A stretch of 64,000 nucleotides of DNA from Paenibacillus sacheonensis (lineage in GTDB: Bacteria > Bacillota > Bacilli > Paenibacillales > Paenibacillaceae): positions 558,001-622,000 of the forward strand of contig NZ_JAAAMU010000001.1 in assembly GCF_009909195.1 (NCBI RefSeq). Reading direction: 5' to 3'. The notes under the pieces were generated by a model. That model saw only the letters and a program-made list of their open reading frames with translations. It was not told the origin of the DNA and did not search any database. Positions 18,029 to 25,560 of the stretch are shown piece after piece. A program made the position numbers and the translations under genes. Each line of letters starts with the position of its first letter. Position 1 is the stretch's first letter.

Positions 18029-18070
18029 TTGCGTGGGTCAGTAAATCATTCTCTACTGGGCTTCCATCCA

Positions 18071-18079
18071 TGATATAAT
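18071..18079 (+). promoter_or_regulatory. Extended -10 promoter before the amidohydrolase
   Basis: TGATATAAT (18071-18079) is a TG-n-TATAAT extended -10 with no good -35. It lies about 55 bases before the amidohydrolase start and outside the preceding gene. Confidence 0.55.
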
Positions 18080-18134
18080 GTCAGCATAGTTAACACGGAT
18101 GCTTGCGATTATTCGATGGAAGCGGGGAAATTCC

Positions 18135-19466
18135 ATGAGAATGACTTTACTGCGCGACGTGACGATCGTCACGATGAATGATAGGGACGAGATACTTACC
18201 GGAGATGTTATGTTCGATAAGGATATCATCGTTTCTGTCGGCTCCCGGATTACGTCGTATGACCCGGAGACGACTGCCGTTATTGAAGCAAAGGGAAAGC
18301 TGCTGCTGCCCGGCTTCGTCCAAACCCATATCCACCTTTGTCAAACCCTTTTCCGGGGGCAAGCCGACGACATGGCGTTAATGGACTGGCTGCGCAAGCG
18401 GATTTGGCCGCTCGAGGCGGCGCATGACGAAGAGTCCGTCTACTATTCCGCGCTGCTCGGGATCGGCGAGTTGCTGCGAAGCGGCACGACGACGATTCTC
18501 GATATGGAGACGGTCAGCCATACGGATTTCGCGTTTCAAGCGCTTGCGGCAAGCGGAATTCGAGCGATTTCCGGGAAAGTGATGATGGACGATGGAGGAG
18601 ACGTGCCCGCGGGACTGCAGGAGGATACGGACCGTTCGCTCGCCGAAAGCACGGCGCTGCTCGAGAAATGGCATGGACATGACGGCGGTCGACTGCAATA
18701 CGCCTATAGCCCGCGCTTTGTCGTATCCTGCTCCGAGCGTTTGTTGACGGAGGTCAGGGACCTGTCGGCGAAACATCAAGTGCTCGTGCATACCCATGCG
18801 GCGGAAAATCTCGAAGAGATCGAACTGGTCATGCGGCAGCGAAGCATGCGCAATATCGTCTATTTGGATCACCTCGGCCTTACTTCGCGACGGCTCGTGC
18901 TGGCGCATTGCATTTGGCTGGACGACGAAGAGCGGGAGATCCTCAGGCGGACCGGAACGCGGATGACGCATTGTCCGGGTTCGAACCTCAAGCTGGCATC
19001 CGGCATCGCGCCCGTGCCGGATCTGTTGGAGCAAGGCATCCATATCGGCATCGGCGCGGACGGCGCGCCGTGCAACAATACGCTGGATATGTTTCAGGAG
19101 ATGCGCTTGACCGCGCTGCTTCACAAAGTCCGCTGCGGCCCGGAAGCGATGAACGCGCGGACCGTCCTTCGAATGGCGACGATCGGCGGCGCGCGCACGC
19201 TTGGCCTGGACCATCTGATCGGCAGCATCGAGCCGGGAAAGAAGGCCGACCTGGTTTTGCTCGATTTGGATGACTTCCATACTTTTCCTTCCTATGAAGC
19301 CGACCCCTATTCGCGGGTCGTGTATGCGGCGTCGAGAGGGAACGTGCAGGACGTATGGATCGACGGCAAGCTTGTCGTGGAGAACGGTCGCGTCAAGACG
19401 GTTGACAGAGGAATCGTGCTCCGCGAAGCGGACCGGTCCATCGCGCGGCTGCTGAAGCGGATCTGA
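18135..19466 (+). CDS. Amidohydrolase / deaminase (5'-deoxyadenosine, SAH or MTA deaminase type)
   Basis: A 443-residue metal-dependent hydrolase. The metal motif HIHLCQTLFRG (about residue 65), HTHAAEN (near 220), the catalytic HC motif LAHCIWL (near 255) and IGADGAPCNNTLDMFQEM (near 310) together mark the deaminase branch of the amidohydrolase superfamily, whose members deaminate 5'-deoxyadenosine, methylthioadenosine, S-adenosylhomocysteine or guanine-like bases. The exact substrate is not determinable; atrazine-type chlorohydrolases are close relatives. The ATG at 18135 is chosen over 18099 since it gives the usual start just before the first beta strand. Confidence 0.82.
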   Translation: MRMTLLRDVTIVTMNDRDEILTGDVMFDKDIIVSVGSRITSYDPETTAVIEAKGKLLLPGFVQTHIHLCQTLFRGQADDMALMDWLRKRIWPLEAAHDEESVYYSALLGIGELLRSGTTTILDMETVSHTDFAFQALAASGIRAISGKVMMDDGGDVPAGLQEDTDRSLAESTALLEKWHGHDGGRLQYAYSPRFVVSCSERLLTEVRDLSAKHQVLVHTHAAENLEEIELVMRQRSMRNIVYLDHLGLTSRRLVLAHCIWLDDEEREILRRTGTRMTHCPGSNLKLASGIAPVPDLLEQGIHIGIGADGAPCNNTLDMFQEMRLTALLHKVRCGPEAMNARTVLRMATIGGARTLGLDHLIGSIEPGKKADLVLLDLDDFHTFPSYEADPYSRVVYAASRGNVQDVWIDGKLVVENGRVKTVDRGIVLREADRSIARLLKRI

Positions 19467-19502
19467 ATCAATCTATTCGTAACGAATGGATATAGTGGAC
19501 AC

Positions 19503-19560
19503 AAAAAAGCCGGGAGCGACTACCATGCATGGCTGCATGATAACGCTGCCGGCTTTTACG
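19503..19560. terminator. Bidirectional terminator
   Basis: AAAAGCCGG (near 19505-19513) pairs with CCGGCTTTT (near 19549-19557), flanked by A and T runs. It lies between the convergent amidohydrolase and SDR genes. Confidence 0.8.
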
Positions 19561-19575
19561 TTTTTGAGACGGCGG

Positions 19576-20448
19576 TTAGCCGTTGACGATTTCGCCGCCA
19601 TTGATGTGAATGACTTGGCCGCTGACGTACGAGGAGTCGGAGCAAGCCAAGTACACGTAGGCCGGGGCCAGTTCTTCAGGCTGGCCCGCGCGCTTCATCG
19701 GCGTGTCGGCACCGAATTTGGCGACCTTGTCCGCGTCGAAGGTCGACGGGATAAGCGGCGTCCATATCGGACCCGGGGCCACGGCGTTAACCCGGATACC
19801 CTGTTCGGCGAGATTCATGGCGAGCGAACGGGTGAAGGAGACGATCGCGCCTTTGGTCGAGGAATAATCGAGCAGTGTCGGGCTGCCGTGATAAGCCGTG
19901 ATGGAAGCCGTATTAATGATCGCCGAGCCTGCTTTCAGATGCGGCATCGCGGCCTGCGTGATATAGAACATGCCGAATATATTCGTCTTGAACGTCCGCT
20001 CGAGCTGCTCCGGCGTAATCTGCTCCAGCTTATCCTGGGGGTGCTGCTCTGCCGCGTTGTTTACGACGATGTCCAGTCCGCCGAGCTTGGCGGCAATGTC
20101 ATTCACCGCGCTTTTGCAAAAGGCGGGATCCCCGATATCGCCCGCGACAGCCAGGCATTTGCGCCCAAGTCCTTCGATCAGGCTCTTCGTCTCCCCGGCA
20201 TCGTCGTGCTCGTCCAGGTATAAGACGGCGACGTCCGCGCCTTCTTTGGCGAAGAGGAGCGCGACAGCCCGCCCGATCCCGCTGTCGCCGCCGGTGACGA
20301 CGGCAACCTTGCCTGCGAGCTTGCCCGCTGCTTTATAGGATTCGGATTGGAACTGGGGCCTCGGATTCATCTCGCTCTCCAAACCGGGCTGCCGGTTTTG
20401 ATGCTGAGGGGGGAACGAGGTCGGCCGGTTGCTTTGCTGCTTGGTCAT
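19576..20448 (-). CDS. SDR family oxidoreductase (YghA / general stress protein 39 type)
   Basis: A 290-residue short-chain dehydrogenase with an N-terminal extension of about 40 polar residues rich in Gln and Pro, typical of the GS39/YghA group. NADP binding is shown by VVTGGDSGIGRAVAL (near 50), the NNAAEQ motif near 130, and the catalytic YSSTKGA near 195 with an upstream serine. The ATG at 20448 has AAGGAG upstream on the minus strand; a longer in-frame start at 20505 has none. Physiological substrate is unknown; stress-linked in Bacillus. Confidence 0.87.
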   Translation of the reverse strand: MTKQQSNRPTSFPPQHQNRQPGLESEMNPRPQFQSESYKAAGKLAGKVAVVTGGDSGIGRAVALLFAKEGADVAVLYLDEHDDAGETKSLIEGLGRKCLAVAGDIGDPAFCKSAVNDIAAKLGGLDIVVNNAAEQHPQDKLEQITPEQLERTFKTNIFGMFYITQAAMPHLKAGSAIINTASITAYHGSPTLLDYSSTKGAIVSFTRSLAMNLAEQGIRVNAVAPGPIWTPLIPSTFDADKVAKFGADTPMKRAGQPEELAPAYVYLACSDSSYVSGQVIHINGGEIVNG

Positions 20449-20911
20449 AAGAGATCTCTCCTTCGATGTAAAGTGGTTGCCTGCACGGATTTGTTCGATG
20501 GACATACGGAAACAAGCCTTCGTTTGCGACTTGTTTCTCCAACGTTCGCTGTGCGCAATTTGTCTATTTTGCTTCGGTCTTCCTTTATTTAAACATTTGG
20601 CTGCTTATCCTAACGCAATCATCCTTGTCATCCCGTGGGCATGAAAATAGGCCGGATCGGCGCAAGCAGGCTGAAGGCCTAAATATGATTTCGATTTTAT
20701 AAGCTTCAATGTGTAAAAACAGGCGGTATTTGGCGAATATTCGCTTGTACCAAACATGGAGGTGTAATAAGATGTAAATTGAGAAATGCAATTTTTAGGT
20801 GGGACTAAAGTAGTGAGTTGACAAAGTCTGAAGCTTTTTCGCTTATCGCCTGATCCGAATGAAAACATACGATTTCCTTATACGAGATAAAATTGAAGGG
20901 TCCGATAGCAG
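20449..20911. other. Intergenic region between SDR and the agr-like cassette
   Basis: The 463 bases are visibly more AT-rich than the surroundings. A 12-base perfect palindrome GCGAATATTCGC lies at 20733-20744 with flanking TTTGG/CCAAA. A TTGACA (20818-20823) with a weak CTTATC at 20842-20847 (18-base spacer) is a candidate promoter for the cassette. I see no convincing gene here on either strand. Confidence 0.5.
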
Positions 20912-21544
20912 ATGACTGACTTTGCCTTTTTTATGTTTTTCTCCACGCTGGAGGGAATTTCTCTCTACACGCTCGCGTTATATTGTTTTCGCGTCAATTT
21001 CGAACGTTATTTCTGGCACTCCATCCTGATTATCGAATTGATCAATTATCAGAATTACTTGACGAGGCATTTCAATGTCGAGGATGCATTCGCGGTAGCG
21101 CCTATCGTCAATCTGGTCATTACGATGCTATTTTTCAAAACGATCGTCCGAGTCCCCTTAATCTGGTCCATCTTTATGACGCTGACGGGCTTTGCTTTTT
21201 TCATGGCCATACAGACGATTATCGTGTACTCGGTTTTCGGCGGGGTTTCCCATATGCAGGATAAGGAGATTTACGGGTATTTCGTTCAGCTGCTGACAGG
21301 AGCCATTTGTTACGGAGGCAGCAGATTTCTTTATCTGAAGGGCTATGGATTTACGTTTGACTTGGAGAAGCTGCGTTTATGGGGAGAGGGGATGATTGTC
21401 ACCTTGCTCATCGTTATTCTGATCGTCGGCTTCATTTACTTGATTTTCCAACAAAACTTATTTTGGAATCTTGTCGGTTCTCTTGCCGGTTTGTTCATTT
21501 TTCTTTATTACTCCGTTCGAAGGGAGAAAACACACGGCCTATGA
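20912..21544 (+). CDS. Polytopic membrane protein resembling the sensor half of an AgrC-type kinase, without a kinase domain
   Basis: A 210-residue protein that is hydrophobic almost throughout, with six to seven likely membrane segments (first about 4-26, last about 175-200). The pattern, a FSTLEGISLYTLALYCF start and short connecting loops, recalls the N-terminal sensing domain of AgrC-like histidine kinases that sit beside agrB genes. It ends about 10 residues after the last segment, so there is no dimerisation helix, phospho-His or HATPase domain. The stop overlaps the agrB-like start (ATGA), so it is an intact gene, not a truncated one. Homology to AgrC is inference from topology and context; it could be an unrelated membrane protein. 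Confidence 0.7.
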   Translation: MTDFAFFMFFSTLEGISLYTLALYCFRVNFERYFWHSILIIELINYQNYLTRHFNVEDAFAVAPIVNLVITMLFFKTIVRVPLIWSIFMTLTGFAFFMAIQTIIVYSVFGGVSHMQDKEIYGYFVQLLTGAICYGGSRFLYLKGYGFTFDLEKLRLWGEGMIVTLLIVILIVGFIYLIFQQNLFWNLVGSLAGLFIFLYYSVRREKTHGL

Positions 21545-22074
21545 TCAAACGACTTTCGCTCGTTCTCGCCGCCCAAATCAAGCAGCGCGCTCCCGATCAT
21601 CCCGGGAGCATAGCGGTAATGGCTTACTCGATCTCCTTCATCATTAATATGATGTCCGTCATCTTGCTTACTCTCTTGGCAGGAATCGCGACCGGCCATA
21701 TCGAAGATACGATTACGGTACTTGTCGCGTTTGCTCTGCTGAGGCAAGCATCCGGCGGGTATCATTTGAAATCAGGCATCACCTGCATTGCGGTTTCGAC
21801 AGCATTGCTATCCTTGCTCGCCCTCACCCCGAATCTGTCGGACGGACTTCTGCTTGCCGTGAATATCGTCAGCATTGCGATCGTCGCGATTTTTTCTCCA
21901 TCCCAGATCGAGAAACAAACGCGGATTCCTCCACGTTATTTCCCACTTCTTAAGGCAATTTCTACCATCATCGTAGCAAGTAATTTTTTTATCGGTTCAA
22001 GCGTGCTGGCGGTTACGTTTTTGGCCCAGGCAGCTACACTCCTCATGAGAGGAGGTGTGAAAAATCGTGAATAA
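21541..22074 (+). CDS. Accessory gene regulator B (AgrB-type) peptide-processing membrane protease
   Basis: A 177-residue integral membrane protein with about five membrane segments. The motif LRQASGGYHLKSGITC gives Arg68, Gly73, His75 and Cys82; the His-to-Cys spacing of seven residues is the same as the catalytic H77/C84 pair of S. aureus AgrB. Such enzymes cut the AgrD propeptide and close its (thio)lactone ring. The start overlaps the upstream gene (ATGA) and the last 8 bases overlap the AgrD-like peptide gene, an arrangement expected of a processing enzyme and its substrate. Confidence 0.9.
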   Translation: MIKRLSLVLAAQIKQRAPDHPGSIAVMAYSISFIINMMSVILLTLLAGIATGHIEDTITVLVAFALLRQASGGYHLKSGITCIAVSTALLSLLALTPNLSDGLLLAVNIVSIAIVAIFSPSQIEKQTRIPPRYFPLLKAISTIIVASNFFIGSSVLAVTFLAQAATLLMRGGVKNRE

Positions 22075-22189
22075 AAAAGCATTCAGCATGATCGCTACCG
22101 TTCTCTGCGGTCTGGCAACAGTAGTCGTGACGACTGCCAGCTGGCTGTACGTGCACCAAGAAGAAACGCCTGCCGAATTGCTCAAGTAG
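22067..22189 (+). CDS. AgrD-like cyclic lactone autoinducer propeptide
   Basis: A 40-residue ORF with a GTG start at 22067, overlapping agrB by 8 bases and preceded by GAGGAGG (22049-22055). It has a basic start, a hydrophobic amphipathic stretch (about 5-24), a core ASWLYVHQ and an acidic tail EETPAELLK. The tail fits the conserved AgrD P-x-E-L recognition region. Aligning that Pro with the AgrD Pro places the ring residues at Ser25-Trp-Leu-Tyr-Val29, a serine lactone rather than a cysteine thiolactone. Ring borders are inference. Confidence 0.82.
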   Translation: MNKKAFSMIATVLCGLATVVVTTASWLYVHQEETPAELLK

Positions 22190-22245
22190 TCCGCAGGTTC
22201 CGTTCGCCGTGAACAGATATGTCGGAAAAGAGATGGTGAAGGGTT

Positions 22246-22617
22246 ATGCTTCAATTAGCAGTAACTAGAGATATTGAAGGAGCTTCCGGATTCGTTAACA
22301 TCCGCGTTGCAGATGTCTTCTATTTACAATCGGAGCAACCTTATGTCGTGATTCACACGAAAGATGCACTATTTTATGCTCCGGGCACGATCAAGTATTT
22401 TGCGCAAGCGCTTGAATCCAACGGGTACAATTTCTTTATTGCGGACCGGGGCTGCCTGATTAATGCCAACAACATTCGTCAGCTGGACAAGACGTATAAC
22501 ATCGCCTTTTTCGATACGGAATTGAATGACAAATCGAAACGATGCTACTTTTCCGGTCGTTGCAAGTCCGCATTGATTGAATTCGTTGCTGCCAAGACGG
22601 GATTGGTATTGAATTGA
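22246..22617 (+). CDS. Stand-alone LytTR DNA-binding protein
   Basis: A 123-residue protein that consists only of a LytTR domain, the DNA-binding module of AgrA and ComE. Seen are the FVNIRVADVFYLQSEQPYVVIHT opening (split strands), FIADRGCLINANNIRQLDK, the typical R-x-x-LIN-x-x-I element, and a late YFSGRCKSALIEFVA. There is no receiver domain. It starts 56 bases after the AgrD-like peptide and is followed by the terminator of the cassette, so it is the likely output regulator. Confidence 0.88.
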   Translation: MLQLAVTRDIEGASGFVNIRVADVFYLQSEQPYVVIHTKDALFYAPGTIKYFAQALESNGYNFFIADRGCLINANNIRQLDKTYNIAFFDTELNDKSKRCYFSGRCKSALIEFVAAKTGLVLN

Positions 22618-22631
22618 TGCTTGTTGCATGT

Positions 22632-22664
22632 AAGCATGTCCGATCCTGGGACATGCTTTTTTGT
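22632..22664 (+). terminator. Terminator of the agr-like cassette
   Basis: AAGCATGTCC (22632-22641) pairs with GGACATGCTT (22649-22658), followed by TTTTTGTTT. Confidence 0.88.
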
Positions 22665-22735
22665 TTCGGGGACGGTTCATAGAGAGTGGTTATTACGATG
22701 AGCCGAGAGAAATCGGATTGAGGACGTGAATAACG

Positions 22736-22776
22736 AAAAAAACCTCGAAACCCTTGGTGCTGCAGGGATTACGAGG
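22736..22776 (-). terminator. Terminator for the tRNA-Arg transcript
   Basis: On the minus strand CCTCG (complement of 22772-22776) pairs with CGAGG (22743-22747), with an inner ACCC/GGG pairing, followed by seven T (complement of 22736-22742). It lies about 40 bases beyond the tRNA 3' end. Confidence 0.75.
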
Positions 22777-22816
22777 CTCTCTATATTGTCATGCAATCGT
22801 GTCCTGAGTGTATGAA

Positions 22817-22893
22817 TGGCGTCCCAGGAGGGATTCGAACCCCCGACAACACGCTTAGAAGGCGTGTGCTCTATCCAACTGAGCTACTGGGAC
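22817..22893 (-). tRNA. tRNA-Arg, anticodon UCU
   Basis: A 77-base cloverleaf on the minus strand. Acceptor arms GTCCCAG and CTGGGAC pair, with discriminator G and an encoded CCA (22817-22819). The anticodon loop CTTCTAA is flanked by CACGC/GCGTG, giving UCU, which reads AGA and AGG arginine codons. GGTTCGAATCC is the T loop. Confidence 0.97.
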
Positions 22894-22904
22894 ACGTAGG
22901 AAGT

Positions 22905-22933
22905 ATCATAGCATGCGAATAGTGATAATGCAA
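22905..22933 (-). promoter_or_regulatory. Promoter of tRNA-Arg
   Basis: On the minus strand TTGCAT (22933-22928), a 17-base spacer and TATGAT (22910-22905) lie 11 bases before the tRNA 5' end, a close match to the vegetative consensus. Confidence 0.75.
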
Positions 22934-22978
22934 CCATAAAATTCATTTTTTATACCATCCACATTCCAAACCCTGGCA

Positions 22979-23046
22979 TTGAACGCAAACCAATCCGATG
23001 GCGGAATCCTGCATGGCAAGCTCTGGATTTGAACGCAAACCAATCG
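22979..23046 (+). repeat. Pair of direct repeats 50 bases apart
   Basis: GAACGCAAACCAATC occurs at 22981-22995 and 23031-23045, exactly 50 bases apart, each preceded by TT and followed by an S-GA. The two copies are in the non-coding region between the tRNA promoter and the next gene. Their role is not known. Confidence 0.75.
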
Positions 23047-23078
23047 GACTGTTTCAAATACTACCGCTTCGGCCAAAA

Positions 23079-23107
23079 TGGAAATGAACGGCAGGTAGTG
23101 TTATAAT
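23079..23107 (+). promoter_or_regulatory. Extended -10 promoter for the gene at 23224
   Basis: TGGAAA (23079-23084), a 17-base spacer and TATAAT (23102-23107), preceded by TG-T, form a good promoter about 55 bases before the AAGGCGGTGA ribosome site at 23150-23159. Confidence 0.65.
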
Positions 23108-23223
23108 CGAACTCTATCCGAACAACAGGCCGGCAGGAGCACGGCAAACAAGGCGGTGATTCTATTACGACATCCAATTCATCCCATGACGACAGTAGAG
23201 AGAATGTCTATTTATTTCCCAGC

Positions 23224-24114
23224 ATGTTGGATCAATACCAGAACCAATTAACCCGGCTGCTCGAGTCGGAGCAGTATGTCGAAGCCAAGAATTTGCTGCG
23301 CTTTCTGCTCAACTGCCAAGGGGAAGAGAAACGTCATTACGACGAGTGGAGCAATTTATTGACTTGGCTCGACGTCGCTTTTCCTACCTACGACAAATCG
23401 AGCGACGGGAGTTCTGCAGCACCCTACATAGAAGAAGACAATGACAATGAAGCAGCCTTGCGCGAACAGGCGCTTAGTCCCGCCGAGCATGACGAGGATT
23501 ACGTCCAGCAAGTGCTTTATATCATGCAGCACCATCCGGTTGCGGACCAGCAGCTGCTGGCGCTGGAACGAGCGGCCTACTTAACCTATCCTGGCGTCGA
23601 CGAAGTTATCTTGGCTTGGCTGACCGGCTCCGAACTTCATCCGCAGCTGCAGTTCAAAGCGCTCCAATGTTTGAAGAAGCGCGGCGCATCCGGCACGGTC
23701 GCGCTCGAGAGGCTGGGCGAGCACGTCGAGCTGGAGATCGAAGCGACACCGCTTTCGGAGGATGAATTCCCTTTGGTAGCGGCGAGAGTCGTCGAACGGG
23801 TCGAATCGGTAACGGAAGTCAACGAGGCATCGCTGCCGCATTTTGCGCGGGAATTGTGGAAAGAATGCCTGCAGTGCATCTACGGCACGTCTGCCTATAA
23901 TCGCCTTCTGAATGACGACGACGATACGGTCGACTGCTATTCGGCTGCGCTTCACCAAGTATTGGAGTTGTCGCTTTACGGGCGCGTTAACGACGACGAT
24001 GTCCGCGATACATACGGGATTACGGATGCCCTTCGCTTCAGATACGAGCAGGCTTGCCGCTCCTTGCGTCAAATCGTTCAATTTCGATTAGAAGATGGCG
24101 GGGACAAGTCTTGA
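23224..24114 (+). CDS. Conserved hypothetical protein with helical-repeat (TPR/HEAT-like) look
   Basis: A 296-residue, acidic, mostly helical protein located directly upstream of tig. It opens with paired helices (QNQLTRLLESEQYVEAKNLL) of the TPR type, has a low-complexity acidic linker near 55-75 and then more helices. No catalytic motif or membrane segment is seen. The ATG at 23224 has no ribosome site. The same frame is open further up and reads ENVYLFPSM, and a near-perfect site AAGGCGGTGA precedes an in-frame ATT at 23164, so the real start may be there, adding 20 residues. The function is unknown. Confidence 0.75.
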   Translation: MLDQYQNQLTRLLESEQYVEAKNLLRFLLNCQGEEKRHYDEWSNLLTWLDVAFPTYDKSSDGSSAAPYIEEDNDNEAALREQALSPAEHDEDYVQQVLYIMQHHPVADQQLLALERAAYLTYPGVDEVILAWLTGSELHPQLQFKALQCLKKRGASGTVALERLGEHVELEIEATPLSEDEFPLVAARVVERVESVTEVNEASLPHFARELWKECLQCIYGTSAYNRLLNDDDDTVDCYSAALHQVLELSLYGRVNDDDVRDTYGITDALRFRYEQACRSLRQIVQFRLEDGGDKS

Positions 24115-24139
24115 TATTCGGTGGAATGTTGATTATACT
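24111..24139 (+). promoter_or_regulatory. Promoter of tig
   Basis: TTGATA (24111-24116), a 17-base spacer and TATACT (24134-24139) match the consensus at 5/6 and 5/6. The -35 overlaps the stop codon of the upstream gene. Confidence 0.75.
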
Positions 24140-24205
24140 AGAATGGTTTATTACGGGTAAGATCTGACGCAGAAGCGTTATTTAATTTGGAGGGGAAAGC
24201 ATAAC

Positions 24206-25507
24206 ATGACAGCAACTTGGGAAAAAATAGACAAGAATCTTGTCTCGATCAACGTAGAAGTTGAGGCAGGACAAGTTAATGAAGCGATCGACAAAGCATT
24301 CAAGAAGGTCGTTCAGAAAGTAAACGTGCCTGGTTTCCGTAAAGGCAAAGTACCGCGGGGCATTTTCGAAGCGCGTTTCGGCATCGAAAGCCTGTACCAA
24401 GATGCAATCGACATTTTGCTTCCTGATACGTATTCCGCTGCACTGAAAGAAACAGGCGTGTTCCCTGTTGACCGTCCTGAGATCGACGTAGAGCAATTCG
24501 CGAAAGGCGAGACGTTCAAGTACACCGCTAAAGTAACGGTTAAACCTGAAGTCGAGCTTGGCGAATACAAAGGCCTTGAAGTTCCTGCAGCTGAAGCTGA
24601 AGTAACGGAAGAGGAAATCGCGGCAGAACTTAACCGTCTGCAGCAGCGTCATGCTGAACTGACTGTCCTTGAAGAAGGCGCGGCAGAGAACGGCGACATC
24701 GCGGTTATCGATTTCGACGGTTATGTGGACGGCGAGGCCTTCGAAGGCGGCAAGAGCGAGCGTCATTCCTTGGAGCTTGGCTCCGGTTCGTTCATTCCGG
24801 GATTCGAAGAACAAGTCGTAGGCATGCAAACGGGCGATTTCAAGGACGTTGAAGTAACGTTCCCTGAGAACTACCAAGCGGAGCACCTTGCCGGCAAGCT
24901 TGCTGTCTTCAAAGTCAAAGTCCATGAAATCAAACGCAAAAACCTTCCGGCGCTTGACGACGAGTTCGCGAAAGACGTCAGCGAGTTCGATACGCTCGAA
25001 GAGTACAAGCAAGATCTGCAAACGAAGCTGGCTGAACGCAAATCGAAAGAAAACGAATCCGCTCGCGAAGCGGCTGTCGTAGAGAAAGCGGCTGAAGCAG
25101 CCGTTATCGACATCCCTGAAGCGATGATCGATTCCGAAACTTCTTTCATGCTTCGCGATTTCGAGAACCGCCTGAAGATGCAAGGCATGAACCTTGACCT
25201 GTACTACCAATTCTCCGGTCAAGACGAAGCTGCCCTGCGCGGTCAAATGCGCGGCGACGCAGAGAAACGCGTTCGCAATAACCTTGTTCTGGAGCAAATC
25301 GCCAAGAACGAAGGCATCGTTGTTAACGACGAGGATCTGAACGAAGAACTCGAGAACCTGTCCCAACAATACAGCCGTCCTGCCGAAGAACTTCGTTCGA
25401 TTTTCGAATCCAACGGCAACTTGGATAATATCAAAGAAGACCTGGTGCTTCGCAAAACGATCAAGTTCCTGCTCGACAACAGCAAAACGGCTTCCGTTGT
25501 CGCCTAA
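24206..25507 (+). CDS. tig: Trigger factor (ribosome-associated chaperone, peptidyl-prolyl isomerase)
   Basis: A 433-residue protein with the standard three parts: an N-terminal ribosome-binding domain with the signature GFRKGKVPRGIFEARFG (about 40-56), an FKBP-type isomerase domain (about 160-245; GSGSFIPGFEEQVVGM) and a helical C-terminal chaperone domain. It binds nascent chains at the exit tunnel. Codon use is very uniform, as expected for a highly expressed gene. GGAGGGG precedes the ATG. clpP and clpX follow, as in many Bacilli and Proteobacteria. Confidence 0.97.
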   Translation: MTATWEKIDKNLVSINVEVEAGQVNEAIDKAFKKVVQKVNVPGFRKGKVPRGIFEARFGIESLYQDAIDILLPDTYSAALKETGVFPVDRPEIDVEQFAKGETFKYTAKVTVKPEVELGEYKGLEVPAAEAEVTEEEIAAELNRLQQRHAELTVLEEGAAENGDIAVIDFDGYVDGEAFEGGKSERHSLELGSGSFIPGFEEQVVGMQTGDFKDVEVTFPENYQAEHLAGKLAVFKVKVHEIKRKNLPALDDEFAKDVSEFDTLEEYKQDLQTKLAERKSKENESAREAAVVEKAAEAAVIDIPEAMIDSETSFMLRDFENRLKMQGMNLDLYYQFSGQDEAALRGQMRGDAEKRVRNNLVLEQIAKNEGIVVNDEDLNEELENLSQQYSRPAEELRSIFESNGNLDNIKEDLVLRKTIKFLLDNSKTASVVA

Positions 25508-25529
25508 CTCAATTAACGTAAATTCTTGG

Positions 25530-25560
25530 ATAAGGCACGTACCCACGTGCCTTATTTTAT
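25530..25560 (+). terminator. Terminator of tig
   Basis: ATAAGGCACGT (25530-25540) pairs with ACGTGCCTTAT (25545-25555) around an ACCC loop, followed by TTTAT. Confidence 0.85.

Noticed and set aside
20605..20868. 87-codon minus frame before the agr-like cassette
   Set aside because: No ribosome site, no recognisable domain and composition like AT-rich non-coding DNA.
20912..21544. Sensor-like protein as a truncated AgrC pseudogene
   Set aside because: The stop codon overlaps the agrB start in the ATGA arrangement typical of intact operons, and no kinase remnant is found in any frame after it.
24182..25546. 454-codon frame on the minus strand
   Set aside because: Antisense to tig along its whole length; Phe-rich composition mirrors the Glu/Lys codons of trigger factor.
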